Source of the DNA: Sceloporus undulatus
Lineage: Eukaryota > Chordata > Lepidosauria > Squamata > Phrynosomatidae
Assembly (NCBI RefSeq): GCF_019175285.1
Contig: NC_056527.1
Span: 117,321,418-117,385,417 of the forward strand
Direction of reading: 5' to 3'
Length of the DNA stretch: 64,000 nucleotides
In this document: piece by piece, positions 31,878-42,567 of the stretch
How the letters are laid out: every line of letters starts with the position of its first letter
Numbering within the stretch: the first letter of the stretch is position 1
Position numbers and translations under genes: made by a program
The notes under the pieces: generated by a model
What the model was told of the DNA's origin: nothing
Database searches by the model: none
What the model saw: only the letters and a program-made list of their open reading frames with translations

Positions 31878-32050
31878 CGGTATTTGCTGGGGTTTGGTTC
31901 CAGGATCCCCCATATATGCCAAAATCGGTGGATGTCCAAATCCCATTAAATACAACAGCTGAGTAAAATGGTGCCCTTTACATAAAATGGCAAAATCAAG
32001 GTTTGCTTTTTGGAATTGACATATATTTTTAAAATATTTTCTCAAAAGTG
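31878..32050. repeat. Tigger-like element, antisense half
   Basis: TTGGTTCCAGGATCCCCC, AAAATGGCAAAATCAAGG and TTGCTTTTTGGAATT, the reverse of the block at 21330. Confidence 0.6.
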
Positions 32051-32409
32051 GGGAAAAAGAAGAGCTTCCAGGAATAGATGAGCGGCTGCTAAAATGGTCT
32101 GAAATGATGGAACCGGACATCTTGACCTCTCCTCTGAAACAGAAGGAAATGAATACAATTGAGGAAGAATGGCTCTCTGTACATGAGTTTTGTAAGAATA
32201 GATGGAAATAAAGTTTAGGTAGAGTAATAAGACGATGGGGAAATACGACAAATGTAGAGGCTGTGAATACTGTTTAGATATAGGATCGTATATCATAAAA
32301 TAACATCAGAACAATAATGTTTGAATACATAACAGTAGGAAGAAAGGATGACCACGCATGAGACTTAGAGGAAGCTTATCTGAAGTAGTATTTTATGTTA
32401 GCATGCAAA

Positions 32410-32508
32410 TTCAATTGTATATTACTTGAATGAAATGGATACATACAATTGTGTTTTGTTGTGTTTGTAAACCACCTCGGACCGGTGGGAGAGGGGGATA
32501 AAAATAAC

Positions 32509-32548
<40 letters not shown>

Positions 32549-32552
32549 ATTT
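32410..32552 (+). repeat. LINE/SINE 3' end with (ATT)n tail
   Basis: GTAAACCACCTCGGACCGG, GGGGGATAAAAATAAC, then about 13 ATT units; a (TA)n run follows at 32560-32585. Confidence 0.7.
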
Positions 32553-33009
32553 GTAGAAATATATATATATATATATGTATATATATTCAGGCTGTGTATA
32601 CTTGAATTTACAGATAGAAAAACCCACAGATACAGTTTTTCTGAGCTTCTTAGCCATGGTAAATGGAACTTCCTTGTCCAGAGACACTCTACCTATCTTT
32701 GAAAACTAAGCACAAAGGACAAGCTGCTGGAGGAAGAAGTCTTGCTTTAATGCATTCCTAGTTGGCCGTTGAGAAACAGGAATCTGGACTAGATCAACCT
32801 TTGCTCTGATCCAACAGGTCCCTCCCTGTTTTCGCATGTTTGCTTACATACCGTTGTTGCTGACAGTCGTGTACAATTATTATTATTTACACTTATTATT
32901 TTCCCATGTCGCTTCTCATGACTTCAGGAAGGCTGGTGGGGGAATATGGGACTCTCTTCCACTTTATCCTTACAACACTCTTGTAAGGCAGGACAGGCTG
33001 AGAGGAAGC

Positions 33010-33230
33010 GCTGCATCCGCACTGCAGAACAAAATCCAGTTTGACGCCACTTTAAACTGCCACGGCTCAATGCTATGGAATTCTGGGGATTGTAGTTTCG
33101 TGAGACATTTGGCCTTCTTTGTCGGAGAGCTCTGGTGCCACAACTAGCTACAAATCCTTGGATTCCATAGCATGGCAATTAAAGTGGTGTCAAACTGGGC
33201 TATTTCTGCAGTGCGGATGTAGTAAGTTTG
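33010..33230. repeat. Palindromic MITE, complete
   Basis: CTGCATCCGCACTGCAG at left, TTCTGCAGTGCGGATGTAG at right; the inner ATTCTGGGGATTGTAG / CAAATCCTTGGATTCC cores are intact. Confidence 0.8.
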
Positions 33231-33329
33231 CAGAAATCCTGGAGATCAGGACCAGATTCCCAGCCCAGTGCTGTAACCACTGAACTACCCTTCTTTCATT
33301 AGGAAACCTTAACTTTGTCAATTTTTGTA

Positions 33330-33478
33330 AATTCATTATGAAACTGACTTTGTTTTTATTGTATACTAGTTAGTATTCTTTTTTTGCTTATTTTATTTGA
33401 ACCTCACTATGTAGAGCGCTGCACAAACTTTACAGCGCTTATAAATTGATGATGATGGTGATGATGATGATGATGTGG
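33330..33478 (+). repeat. Sauria-SINE/Bov-B-type 3' end with (GAT)n tail
   Basis: GTAGAGCGCTGCACAAAC, TACAGCGCTTATAAATT and then GATGATGATGGTGATGATG. RTE/Bov-B LINEs and the SINEs that use them carry such short-repeat 3' tails. Confidence 0.6.
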
Positions 33479-33834
33479 TTGAGGCAGAAAGAGGTTAATT
33501 CCTAAAATGAGACGCCACAGAATTCAAATCAGGTGGGAAAGTACAATGTGATTTTCCTTTTTCCTTTTACCGAAAGGGATTTCCAACTTAGTCTTCTATT
33601 AAGCAATGGAGAAAAGTGTACTTTCTAAGACCAATGGTGACATGGTTTCCGGTGTGGAAAGAGCTGGTTGCTCAAACATGATATATTGCATTCGCTTTGA
33701 GGTGAAACGAAAGCAACCAATTGGACTGACTGTCTTCCAAAACAATATGATTTATTCCAACAGGAAAAATAGATTAACATTTCCAGGGATTTAAACACAC
33801 ATTTCAATGAAAATGCATTTGGAATTCTTGTTTA

Positions 33835-33948
33835 TGGATTTAGATTGTGCGCCATTGGCAGGATTTCTCCTTTGTAAAGCACTATGTAAAGCCTGTGGCA
33901 CTATATAAATAACGTAATAATAATAATAATAATAATAATAAATCACAT
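33835..33948 (+). repeat. SINE/LINE 3' end with (AAT)n tail
   Basis: GTAAAGCACTATGTAAAGCC, GGCACTATATAAATAACG, then AAT units. Confidence 0.6.
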
Positions 33949-34021
33949 TATTATTTTTATTACGCAAAGGGGCCGGTGTGATGGGTAGGATTTTGGGAAA
34001 CCAGAGTTTGAATCCCTGCTG

Positions 34022-34378
34022 CGTTGTGGTTTAAGTGTTGGGCTACGACTGTGGAGACCAGGGTTCGAGTCTCAGCTTACCATGAAACCTGCTGGGAGAC
34101 CTTGGGCAAGTCACACTCTCTCAGCCTCAAGGGAAGGCAATGGCAAACCTCCTCTCTGAACAAACATTGCCAAGAAGATCCTATGATAGGTTGGTTTGCC
34201 TTAGGGTTGCCATAAGTTGGAAATGACTTGAAGGCATACAAGAAGAACAAATCAGACATAGAAAGCTCCTGGGTCACATGCTCTCGCCCTCAAAGGAAAG
34301 TGATGACAAATATTAACCTGGCCAAGAGAACCCTAGGAGAGGGTTGCCATAATTTGGAGACAACTTAAAAGCTTGCAT
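34022..34378 (+). repeat. tRNA-derived SINE plus a trailing second tail
   Basis: A full sense copy (34022-34252: A-box area, GGGTTCGAGTCTC, GCCATAAGTTGGAAATGAC, AAGAACAA) is preceded by a short head (33968-34020) and followed by a second, diverged 3' half to about 34378. Confidence 0.75.
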
Positions 34379-34723
34379 CATGTATTTTGTGCATCTTGGT
34401 TGGCCAATAACAGCACCACTGTTTGTGAATTTTGAAGTTTATTGTACTTTGCCAACATGGCTATCCCAGGCTGTGTTATTAAGCACAGTAGTAGTGTGGC
34501 TAATTGATCCAGTCCAGGTTTTCCTGACGTCCCACTCACCTGTGCTCAGGTCAGGACACTTCTTTCGCAAAGGTGGGGGTGCATTTCGGAAAACCTGGCC
34601 TGGATTTGCCATAAATCGGTTCAGTTATCTTGTTGCAGCAATACTGCAAGTGGCCACTAGATGCCGCTCTTGGAGCAGTTCAGACGACAAAGTAATGGAG
34701 AACGTTCCCTTCGAAGTAGATGG

Positions 34724-34937
34724 AACAGACAGGCCAAAATAAAGCTGCTTTGGGTCACTTTGGAGGTATGCTGCTTAAATGACACACGCATCTTAAGAGG
34801 CCAGAAGCTGCGCCAGAGCTGCATTTCAGTCCTTAGGACAGAAGCATGGCTTCCAGCCTCTAGGGACACATGCAGCATTTAAACAGCATACCTCCAAAGT
34901 GATCCAAAGCAGCTTTATTTTGGCCTGTCTGTTCGGG
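34724..34937. mobile_element. Palindromic MITE, second 'GACAGGCCAAAATAAA' copy
   Basis: Ends AACAGACAGGCCAAAATAAA / TTTATTTTGGCCTGTCTGTT. The arms carry GGAGGTATGCTGCTTAAATG and its inverse. Related to 28545-28753 but clearly diverged. Confidence 0.8.
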
Positions 34938-35058
34938 CCCCATGGCAGCAAAAGCAGTGTCAAACTGCATTAATTCTGCAGTGCAGATGCAGCCCCATGT
35001 GTATTCCTTGCCTACGAAAATCCAAAAATTTCACAGGATCACCATAAATTGCTAAAGG

Positions 35059-35443
35059 CATCACCAGATCCCATATCACAGTGATGGCGAACCTCTTAGA
35101 GACCGAGTGCCCAAACTGCAACCCAAAACCCACTTATCTATTGCAAAGTGCCACATTCCTCTGGCTTTCTAGGTACAAACTCTGGTGAACTCTGTGCTAG
35201 GGCAACAGCATGTGTACCCATAGAAAGGGCTCTGAGTGCCCCCTCTGGCACCCACGCCATAGGTTCGCCACCACTGCCATATCATCTTGCAAGCTAAGCA
35301 GGGATAACCCTGGTTAGTACTTGGATGGGAGACCACCAATGAATCCCAGGTGCTTTGGGCTAAATTTCAGAGGAAGGAACTGGCAAAGGCATCTCTGAGG
35401 ATTCCTTGCCTAAGAAAACACCATGAAATTCATGGAGTCGCCA

Positions 35444-35449
<6 letters not shown>
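35059..35449 (+). repeat. 5S rRNA-derived SINE split by a hAT element
   Basis: The left flank reads CACCAGATCCCATATCA. After the insertion TCTTGCAAGCTAAGCAGGG, CTGGTTAGTACTTGGATGG and GGAGACCACCAATGAATCCC follow the 5S sequence, then the SINE body to GAAATTCATGGAGTCGCCAT. The whole 3' end is present. Confidence 0.85.
35079..35276. mobile_element. hAT-type MITE inside the 5S SINE
   Basis: Termini CAGTGATGGCGAACCT / AGGTTCGCCACCACTG and an exact 8-bp duplication CCATATCA at 35071-35078 and 35277-35284. 198 bp, no coding capacity. Confidence 0.93.
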
Positions 35450-35479
<30 letters not shown>

Positions 35480-35650
35480 TTTCTCACCCTTTCCCCAAAA
35501 CAGCGACTCAGGGAATCTTACAATATTAAAAAAAGTACAATTAAAAGCATACAAAACAGGTACATTAAAACAGGATCACATTAAAACAAATTACATGTTC
35601 TAAGTATAAAATACAGTTAAAAAGGTTAAAATGTTTGTAAAAACTGAAAA
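35445..35650 (-). repeat. LINE/SINE 3' end with (ATT)n tail, antisense
   Basis: (ATT)n at 35445-35480 abutting TACTTTCTCACCCTTTCCCC, then A-rich CATTAAAACAGGATCACATT. Confidence 0.55.
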
Positions 35651-36079
35651 ACAACGTAACCTGCCAGCCCATTCTTTAAAAACTTTGTTTTATATGCAAG
35701 CTGATAACTTAAAGGCACACACATAGAGAGAAGAAGGAACTGTAGTAAGTGTTGTTTGGCATGCAACCAGGTAATATATGTTCGACTCCAGCTCCCAGAA
35801 TCCCCACATCAGCACGACCATGCTGGTGGGGGATACTAGGCGTTATAGTCCAAAGAAGGAACTTTTCAGTCTTTGTTATTTGGTCATTTTAGGAAGTGCT
35901 AGACTCAGAGCTTGGGAGAAATACTTATTGGATTACAAGTCCCAGAATCCACTCACTGTAAGGGCTGTACTGCTGGAGGATTCTGGAAGTTGTCCCAAAA
36001 AAGGAACTTACTCTGAGCTCCTCAAATAGTAGAAAGGCAGCCACTGAGATTCTGGGCTCCCTTGTTTGTACTGTAGATC

Positions 36080-36312
36080 TTGGGGTGCAGCTACACTGTA
36101 GAAATAATGCAATTTGATGCCACTTTAACTGTCATGGCACCATCCTACATAATCCTGGGAACTGGAATTTGGAGAGGCACCCGTACCCTTTGGCAAGAAG
36201 GCTTGGAGACCTTGTGAAACTACAAATCCCAAAATTTTATAGGATGAGAGCTACAGCACCGAATGTAGTTTCAAGCTGCATTATTTCTCCTGGGTAGATT
36301 AACCCTAAGCAC
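36080..36312. repeat. Palindromic MITE
   Basis: GCAGCTACACTGTAGAAAT at left; the right end CATTATTTCTCCTGGGTAG is degraded. The core ATCCTGGGAACTGG / CTACAAATCCCAAAATT is present. Confidence 0.7.
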
Positions 36313-36687
36313 TTCGCACATGCTCAGGGGAAGACCCTGGAGCATGCAAAAGAGGGAGCAGTTTACAACCTGGGTGTATGCACAATGCCCTGAGTGAGAT
36401 GAACCTTTACAGAATCAATGACTGGTAGACTTTGGCCGGCATGCTCCACCAAGACCTTATAAATCTCTGGCTCCCATTTTTAAAGGCTGGGAACAGGTGC
36501 ATCTTTGGCTTTACAGGAAGGGAAAAGGCCGCAGGACAGAGTGTGTACGTCTGTGGAGAGGAGACACATTGGCTGACATTATAACACACACGTGGCCCAT
36601 GGGTAATACAACACCCCCAGCTCACGTGCCCCTTCTGGATCGCTTGCCCTGCAAGAAAAGGTTGCAGAAATACAGACACACAGGCAG

Positions 36688-36872
36688 CATCCACACTGGA
36701 GAAACAACCTGGTTTGGCACTGCTTTTAACTACCCTGGCTCAAGGCTATGGCATTCTGGGAGATGGAGTTTGTTGTGGGGCCCTGGGCCCCACAACAAAC
36801 TCCTCTCCCAGAAATGGCCAATCAGCCGGGGGTTGAGGCCAGAGTTAAAAGCAGTGCCAAACCGGGTGGGTG
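36688..36872. mobile_element. Large palindromic MITE, right end lost
   Basis: CAGCATCCACACTGGAGAAA at left; centre GGGGCCCTGGGCCCCACAAC is itself a perfect small palindrome. It stops after GTGCCAAACCGGGT. Confidence 0.75.
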
Positions 36873-36939
36873 GCCCTGGACCATGTGTGGTCCTTGACCT
36901 TTCCAGATTTCAGATATTTAAACATATAGAGAGATTTCA

Positions 36940-37068
36940 CCTTCTCTGTCAAGTGAGCTTTGGTGCCACAACAAACTACAAATCCCAGGCTTCCATAGGA
37001 TGGAGCCATGATAGTTAATGCAGTGTCAAACTGTGTTAATGCTACAGTGCAGATGCAGCCTGAGACAC
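36940..37068. repeat. Palindromic MITE, right half
   Basis: CTACAAATCCCAGGCTTCC to GCTACAGTGCAGATGCAGCC. From here to about 38095 I find no recognisable element. Confidence 0.65.
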
Positions 37069-38097
37069 TTCTTTTGGAGCAGAGGGAGTCAGGAGAGAGG
37101 TTTGTTTGGTGGCTCCTATTTCAGACTTTGCTCTCTTTGCAAAAGGAGATGGAAGAACCCAAAGCCTCTCTTGTGACTCTGCAGTGCCAAGGGAAATGCT
37201 GGGCAGAGAGGTTGCCCTTAAAGCACATGCTACCCATGTCTCCAAAGACTAGATCTCTCTTCCCGTAGGACTCACACCGAATGCCTGACATTTGACAGTG
37301 ATGGACAGTCATAGTCTAAAAATACAGCCCTGGGCCCTTGTGAAACCTTGTGCCAAGCAGATCAGTTTACTCCTTCTGGCCCACTGGACTGCTCCTTTTC
37401 CAGGGCTTGGAAAATTTACCCTTAGATAACAAGTCCCCAAATCCCCAGAAGCTGGCTCTGTGGCAGAGGGACCACCAGACATCCTCCTTTTCCAGGATAT
37501 TTTGACCTGTGAGGCATTTCAAAAGGTGCTTCATTTTGAGCATGATTAAGAAGCATGAGTTTATATTTATATTAGGTGCCTTGAGCTTTTGTTTGGTCGT
37601 ATCCTCCATTTTTCTTGCATGCCCTACATTTCATGGTGACTTGTCCTCCTTTGCGGTGAGGACATTGAGTCACCCTGCTCTGGGGATTCTGGGAGTTGTA
37701 ATCCAAATTGCAGTTCAGAATTACTTCTGTTCCATTGCCAACTTAGTCATTCACTGCTATTTAGATTTCCATGGGTGGTGCCAAATGTTTTCAAAACCAA
37801 GGCCTGGAAAATGGGATGAGAGGACCTCTGAGCCGGGACAGACTGCCAATGTAGCAAACACTGTGAATTCTCCCCAGCAGAAAAAGAAACTTCTTGGCTC
37901 CAGTGATTCTGGAATGGACCTGTTTCTAAAAGATTTTGGGACCAGGTGTTGTACTTGTGCTGCTATGGGGCAGATGATTTTATCCCAGTTTTGTGGGAAA
38001 AGGAGGGTATAAAATTACCATTACAGCTTGCTCTCCACAGTTGCGGCTTTGACTTTTGTGGATTTGATTATTTGTGGGTTTGATTAATATGTTCTCT

Positions 38098-38302
38098 CTA
38101 GGACAGTAAGGGCTGTTCAACAATGGGACACACTCCTTCCTCAGAGTGTGGTGGAGTCTCCCTCCTTGGAGGTCTTCAAACGGAGGCTGGATGGCCATCT
38201 CTCAATGGGGATGCTTTGACGGAGACTTCCTGCATGACAGAATGGGGTTGGACCGGATGGCCCTTGTGAGCTCCTCCAACTCTACAATTCTATGATTCCA
38301 GG
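38098..38302 (+). repeat. CR1-group LINE 3' end, sense
   Basis: Sense reading has the CR1 C-terminus (GGACACACTCCTTCCTCAG, GGAGGTCTTCAAACGGAGGC) and the 3' end GGGGTTGGACCGGATGGCC ... CTATGATTCC. Confidence 0.8.
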
Positions 38303-38656
38303 AATCTCTAGGTCCTCCAGCGTAACTCTGCCAGAAGCTGACCATAGAGTTGGGCTGGAGAACCTAGAAGTTCCTAGAGAAAACACTTCAAAAGGCATTT
38401 GTAGGTCCTCCAGCATGAGTCTATGATCAGTCTTTGCCAAAGTTTGATCACAGAATCATGTTGGAGGACCTACAAATACCTAGAAAAGTGTTTTCTCTGG
38501 CAGCTTCTATCTAGATTCTCCAGCCCAACTCTATTATCAACTCCCAGCAGAGTTGCACTGGAGGAGAGAGTCCTAGAGAGAGAACATATTAATCAAACCC
38601 ACAAATAACCAGATCCACCAAAGTCAAAGCTGCAAATATGGAGGGTCAACTGTATA
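38303..38656. mobile_element. Palindromic Tigger-like MITE ('GGTCCTCCAGC' family)
   Basis: Internal inverted blocks of TCTAGGTCCTCCAGC and GCTGGAGRACCTAGA recur, with CTATGGTCA / TGACCATAG pairs. The right end is AATATGGAGGGTCAACTGTA, a Tigger-type terminus. Confidence 0.65.
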
Positions 38657-38657
38657 T

Positions 38658-38895
38658 TGGTTGTTGTCGTTGTGTGCTTCCATGTCATTTCTGACTTATG
38701 GCAACCCTAAGACAAACCTATTCATGGAGTTTTCTTGGCAAATTAATTCAGAGGAGGGGTTGCCATTGCCATCCTCTGAAAATGTGGGTTGCCCAGGGTC
38801 ACCCAGTGGGTTTCCATGACCAAGCTGGGATTTGAACCCAGATCTCCCAGTATCCTAGTCCAGCACTCAAACCACTATGCCACACTGGCCATATC
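38658..38895 (-). repeat. tRNA-derived SINE, complete, antisense
   Basis: From the (TTG)n end TTGGTTGTTGTCGTTGTGTG to the head CAAACCACTATGCCACACTGG. Confidence 0.8.
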
Positions 38896-38970
38896 CATAC
38901 ACACACACTGTAGTGTTGGACTAGGATACTGGGAGACCAGGGTTCAAATCCCAGCTTGGTCATGGAAACT
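38811..38970. repeat. Inverted duplication of a SINE head
   Basis: Left arm 38811-38870 (antisense head) and right arm 38911-38970 (sense head) are near-perfect inverses sharing the private string CAGTATCCTAGTCCA, with a 40-bp loop that includes ACACACAC. Confidence 0.8.
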
Positions 38971-39544
38971 CATGTAAAGTATATGGGGGGGAAAGACCTG
39001 AGAAATGTTGCTTTCTTATTTAAGACAAGCCATTTGGGCTCTAAAAGAGGCACAGGGCCCATAAAAAATATTCTCTGGATTGCTCCTGGAGTGCAATTGG
39101 CCACATTTATCTTCATGTCGGGGGTGAAATGAGCTGCCAAGCTCCAGAAAATGACAAAAATGCCCCTGGAGGAACCTGTTTCAGCCAGAGAGCCGAGTTC
39201 CAGTTCTGCCAGGGCCACATTCCAGTGGTGGGTGGAGCCAAAGGCAAAAGGGGTGGGGCCCCAAACCTCAGCCTGTTTTAGCATCAAAGACTTAACTACC
39301 AGCAGCAACTAAGCCTCCAGGGTGGCCTTTCAGCCTTTTACGATGGGGTCATGAGGGTGCCATCATGGGGGAGGCAATATGGCCCTGTGGGGAAGCCCAG
39401 GGGCCATGATGGCAAGCCACACAGAGCCAGATTCATCCCCAAAGCCTGAGGTTCTCCCCCCAAATTGGGTGATAGTCCTGCTGAGAAATTAATAAAAAGA
39501 ATCAAAATAAAGCTGATTCTGCACCAGAATCCTATGCCAGCTTT

Positions 39545-39687
39545 TATTTAATATAGTGTAATAGTTTGAATGTTGGACCGCAGCTCTGGAGATCAGGGTT
39601 CGTTTCCCCTCAGCCATGGAAACCCACTGGTTGTCCTTGGACAAGTCACACCCTCTCAGCCCCAGAAATCCCCATGATAGGGTCAAC

Positions 39688-39692
<5 letters not shown>
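39545..39692 (+). repeat. tRNA-derived SINE, sense, shortened
   Basis: GTGTAATAGTTTGAATGTTGG and GATCAGGGTTCGTTTCCCC. It ends at a (ATT)n array, 39690-39721. Confidence 0.7.
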
Positions 39693-39721
<29 letters not shown>

Positions 39722-39775
39722 GGTATTTATACCCTGCTCTTCAGCCCTAAAGGCTATCAGGGTAAACAGCAAAAG
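39690..39775 (-). repeat. (ATT)n with antisense LINE/SINE end
   Basis: Ten to eleven ATT units, then GGTATTTATACCCTGCTCTTC, the usual antisense tail junction. Confidence 0.6.
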
Positions 39776-39934
39776 CACTACGAGGAAATCCTGTTAGTGA
39801 ACTGCAAAGATGAGTATCGAGACATTGGCCAGAGTACCTGAAGCACATTGGGACTATTGTGTATCAGTGTGCAGTGTACATCAGTGCAAAGTGCACATTG
39901 GGAGTAACGTGCACAAAACTAGTTCCAGACTTTG

Positions 39935-40050
39935 ACAGAGGAGGCGAAAGACCTTGCAAAACTACAAATCCCAGGATTCCATAAACTGCTGGAGCAACTG
40001 CATTTAAAGCGGTGTCAAACTGCATTATTTCTACTGTGTAGATGTATCCA
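39935..40050. repeat. Palindromic MITE, right half
   Basis: CTACAAATCCCAGGATTCC to TCTACTGTGTAGATGTATCC. Confidence 0.65.
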
Positions 40051-40484
40051 GAGAGAGAGAGTATGGTTGAATCACAGCATCAAGATCCACCCAAGAAAAT
40101 CATCCCTAGATCCCATCATCCCCATTGTCTCCAAATATCCTTCTCCAGTCCTCCTAAGTGTGTGTTGGGGGAGTTTGAGGGGGAGGCACTTGAATTCCCA
40201 TAATCCTTTGCAACTGAGAGTTGTAGGTTGCAAGGGGTTATTTTGGGTGCCTGCCTTTTGCTAGCATCCCAGAGGAGGGAGAGAAGGAAAAGCCAAGAGG
40301 GTGTGAAGGGCACCGAGGGATTTGTCTAAATGCCACACAAAGGGGCAGCTGGCACATCAAGAGGAGTGTGCCAGTTTTACTTTTTCCTCTGCCCTCCTCC
40401 TCCTCTTCTCACTTCTTTTCTTTATAGCAGGATGTACTAAAACAAATGACAGTCCCGGCCCCTATAGAGAAACCCATAGAGAAT

Positions 40485-40605
40485 CATTGGAGGATGCTTG
40501 GCCATAGGGAAACACAGGGGAATACCTGCCCATAGGAAAACACTGGGCAAGTATTCAATGTTTCCCTATGGGCAGCTATTCTCCAATGGTTCCCTATGGG
40601 CAGCA
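40485..40605. repeat. Short palindrome of 'CCCATAGGRAAACA' repeats
   Basis: CCATAGGGAAACA and CCCATAGGAAAACA face TGTTTCCCTATGGGCAG and GGTTCCCTATGGGCAG. It is probably a small MITE remnant. Confidence 0.5.
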
Positions 40606-40944
40606 TGCAGGGCTAGCTGTGCTGGCCATCTAACAGGTAGGAGCAAAAAGCCATCAGTGATGCCTTTATTGGCAACCCAAATGCACAAGACACTCGTTGC
40701 AAGTTTCCCCCATGAAGCTCCATGGGGGATCCTGAGACCCATAGCCCTCAACAGGTCCCAGCATCCCCATTGTTCCCGGCCATATTAGCTGCAGGATGCT
40801 GGGAGTTGTAGTTCCAGGTTCCTTGGTGAGTGGCGAGAGCTCCCTGGAGAAAAGGAAACGGATCAGTTGCGTGGTGATGATCAGCCTCATTAGTTAAATG
40901 CATTTATTAATGGCTATTAATGATTAAGCGCATCCATTACCAAG

Positions 40945-41035
40945 CAAGGTATGGTGATCTGAGCGTTGGACCAGGGTTTTCGATTCCCAGCTCGGCCATG
41001 GACCTTGGGCAGGTCACACTCTCTCAGCACTGCAA
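40945..41035 (+). repeat. SINE head, sense
   Basis: GTATGGTGATCTGAGCGTTGG and CGATTCCCAGCTCGGCCATGG; truncated after GGTCACACTCTCTCAGC. Confidence 0.6.
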
Positions 41036-41089
41036 ACCCCATCATCCCCAAGTCTGGGGATCCCTAGATAGATAGATAGATAGGGAGAT

Positions 41090-41258
41090 ATCGGGATCCC
41101 CAGACTTGGGGATGATGAGATTTGCAGTGCAATTTTAAAAAGGCAAATTTAGAGGGAATTGCTATCGAGATTTGGGGTTAGAAATGCTCTTTGGTGCAGA
41201 AATAATGGAACATATATATATATATATATACACACACATTGCTTTCTAAAACTTCTCT

Positions 41259-41300
<42 letters not shown>

Positions 41301-41405
41301 CGGGATCCTCAGAGTTGGGGATGGTGGGATTTGCAGTGCAATAAAAAAGCAAATGTAGAGGGAATTGATTTGGGATTAGGAGCTGCTCTTGGTTGCAGAA
41401 ATAAT
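41090..41405. repeat. Direct duplication flanking TA/CA microsatellites
   Basis: A ~115-bp block at about 41090-41205 recurs at about 41296-41405 (ATATCGGGATCC...CAGAAATAAT), with (TA)n-(CA)n and a second (CA)n run (about 41255-41298) between. Just left, (GATA)n at 41066-41085 lies inside a short inverted repeat of CATCATCCCCAAGTCTGGGG. Confidence 0.75.
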
Positions 41406-41624
41406 TGGGGGGGGGGTGTCGAGGCACCTGTGCCTCAGGCAGCAAAAAGCCCTGGGCGACCACCAGTTTGAGAGCCCCTTCCTTCCGAACTCTGGGGGGG
41501 CGGGAGGAGCCAATGGGAGCTGGAGGGGCGTGGCCTGGGTGAGGGTGGAGCCCAGCCCTGCAGCTCCACCAGAGAGACCCCCGGTGGCCCCACGCGTGTC
41601 TTTTCTCCCCCGGAGAGCTCCACT

Positions 41625-42420
41625 TGCCTCGCCTTCTCTTCTCCTTTTTTTCTTTCCCCGCTTTCCTTTTGGTTGCTTTTTCATCCCTTCTTTCCTCTGA
41701 TACTTTCCCGCCCTTCTCCTTTCCTTCTTTTTCTCTCTCCTTTCTCATCCTTTCTTCCCTCATTCACCCCTTTCTCCTTCACTTGCTTCTTCACTCTTTC
41801 CTCGCCCTCTTTTCTGCCTTTTTCTTTCTTTCCTTTTGGCTGCTTTTTCATCTCTTCTTTCTTTTATCCTCCTCTCTTTCTCCTCTTTTCCTTCTTTTCC
41901 TCTCTCCTTTATCATTTTTCTTCCATCATCCACCTCTTTCCCCTTCACTCACCTCTTCACTCTTTCCTCGCCCTCTTTTCTGCCCTTTTCTTTCTTCTCT
42001 TCCTTTTTGGTTGCTTTTTCATCCTTTCTTCCCTCTGTCTTTTGCAGCAGACCCCTCTCCTCCAATCCTTGGCTCTTCTTTTCCTCCGTTTCTTATTTTT
42101 CTCTCCTTTCTTCCCTCATCCACTCTCTTCTCTTTCACTCACCTGTTTTTCCTTCTTTTCTTCTTCTCCCTTTCCACTTCTTTCCCCCTTTCCCCCCTTT
42201 TCTCCCTTCCCTCTTTCATCCCCTTCCCATCCCACTCTTTCACCACTCTTTCTTCTTGGCTCCCTCTTTCCTTCCACCTTGCCTTTTCCTTCTTTCTCTG
42301 CACCTGTTCCCAGTCCTTGGCTTGACCTCTTCCACCCCCATTAATCCCTTCTCTTTCCATCTTTCCACCTTCCTTCCTTCCTTCCTTCCTTCCTTTTGTC
42401 TGCCCCATTCCCTTTCTCAC
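41625..42420. repeat. Pyrimidine-rich minisatellite upstream of SLC2A4
   Basis: Nearly all C/T on the plus strand for about 700-800 bp. A unit marked by TTTTGGYTGCTTTTTCATC recurs with its GG at 41671, 41838 and 42009 (periods 167 and 171); TCACTCTTTCCTCGCCCTC recurs at 41791 and 41957. It ends in (CTTC)n near 42370. Long open frames through it are a by-product of composition. Confidence 0.85.
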
Positions 42421-42567
42421 AGAGCTTCTACTCCTTTCCAACCTTGACTTTGGATTTAAACTTATTCCTCCAACCAAAGACACTCCTAAAGGAACCCACA
42501 GCCAGCCCAAGGGGACCCTTGACAGTCCAAGGAGAAGACTTGAACTCAGAACCAGGCTGCCCAGAAG
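42421..42567 (+). other. SLC2A4: SLC2A4 5' UTR (predicted)
   Basis: The interval between the pyrimidine tract and the SLC2A4 start codon. No TATA box is obvious and the true transcription start is not defined. Confidence 0.4.

Noticed and set aside
41624-42447. Three overlapping plus-strand frames of over 200 residues rich in Ser, Phe, Leu and Pro
   Set aside because: They all arise from the pyrimidine-only strand, where stop codons are rare.
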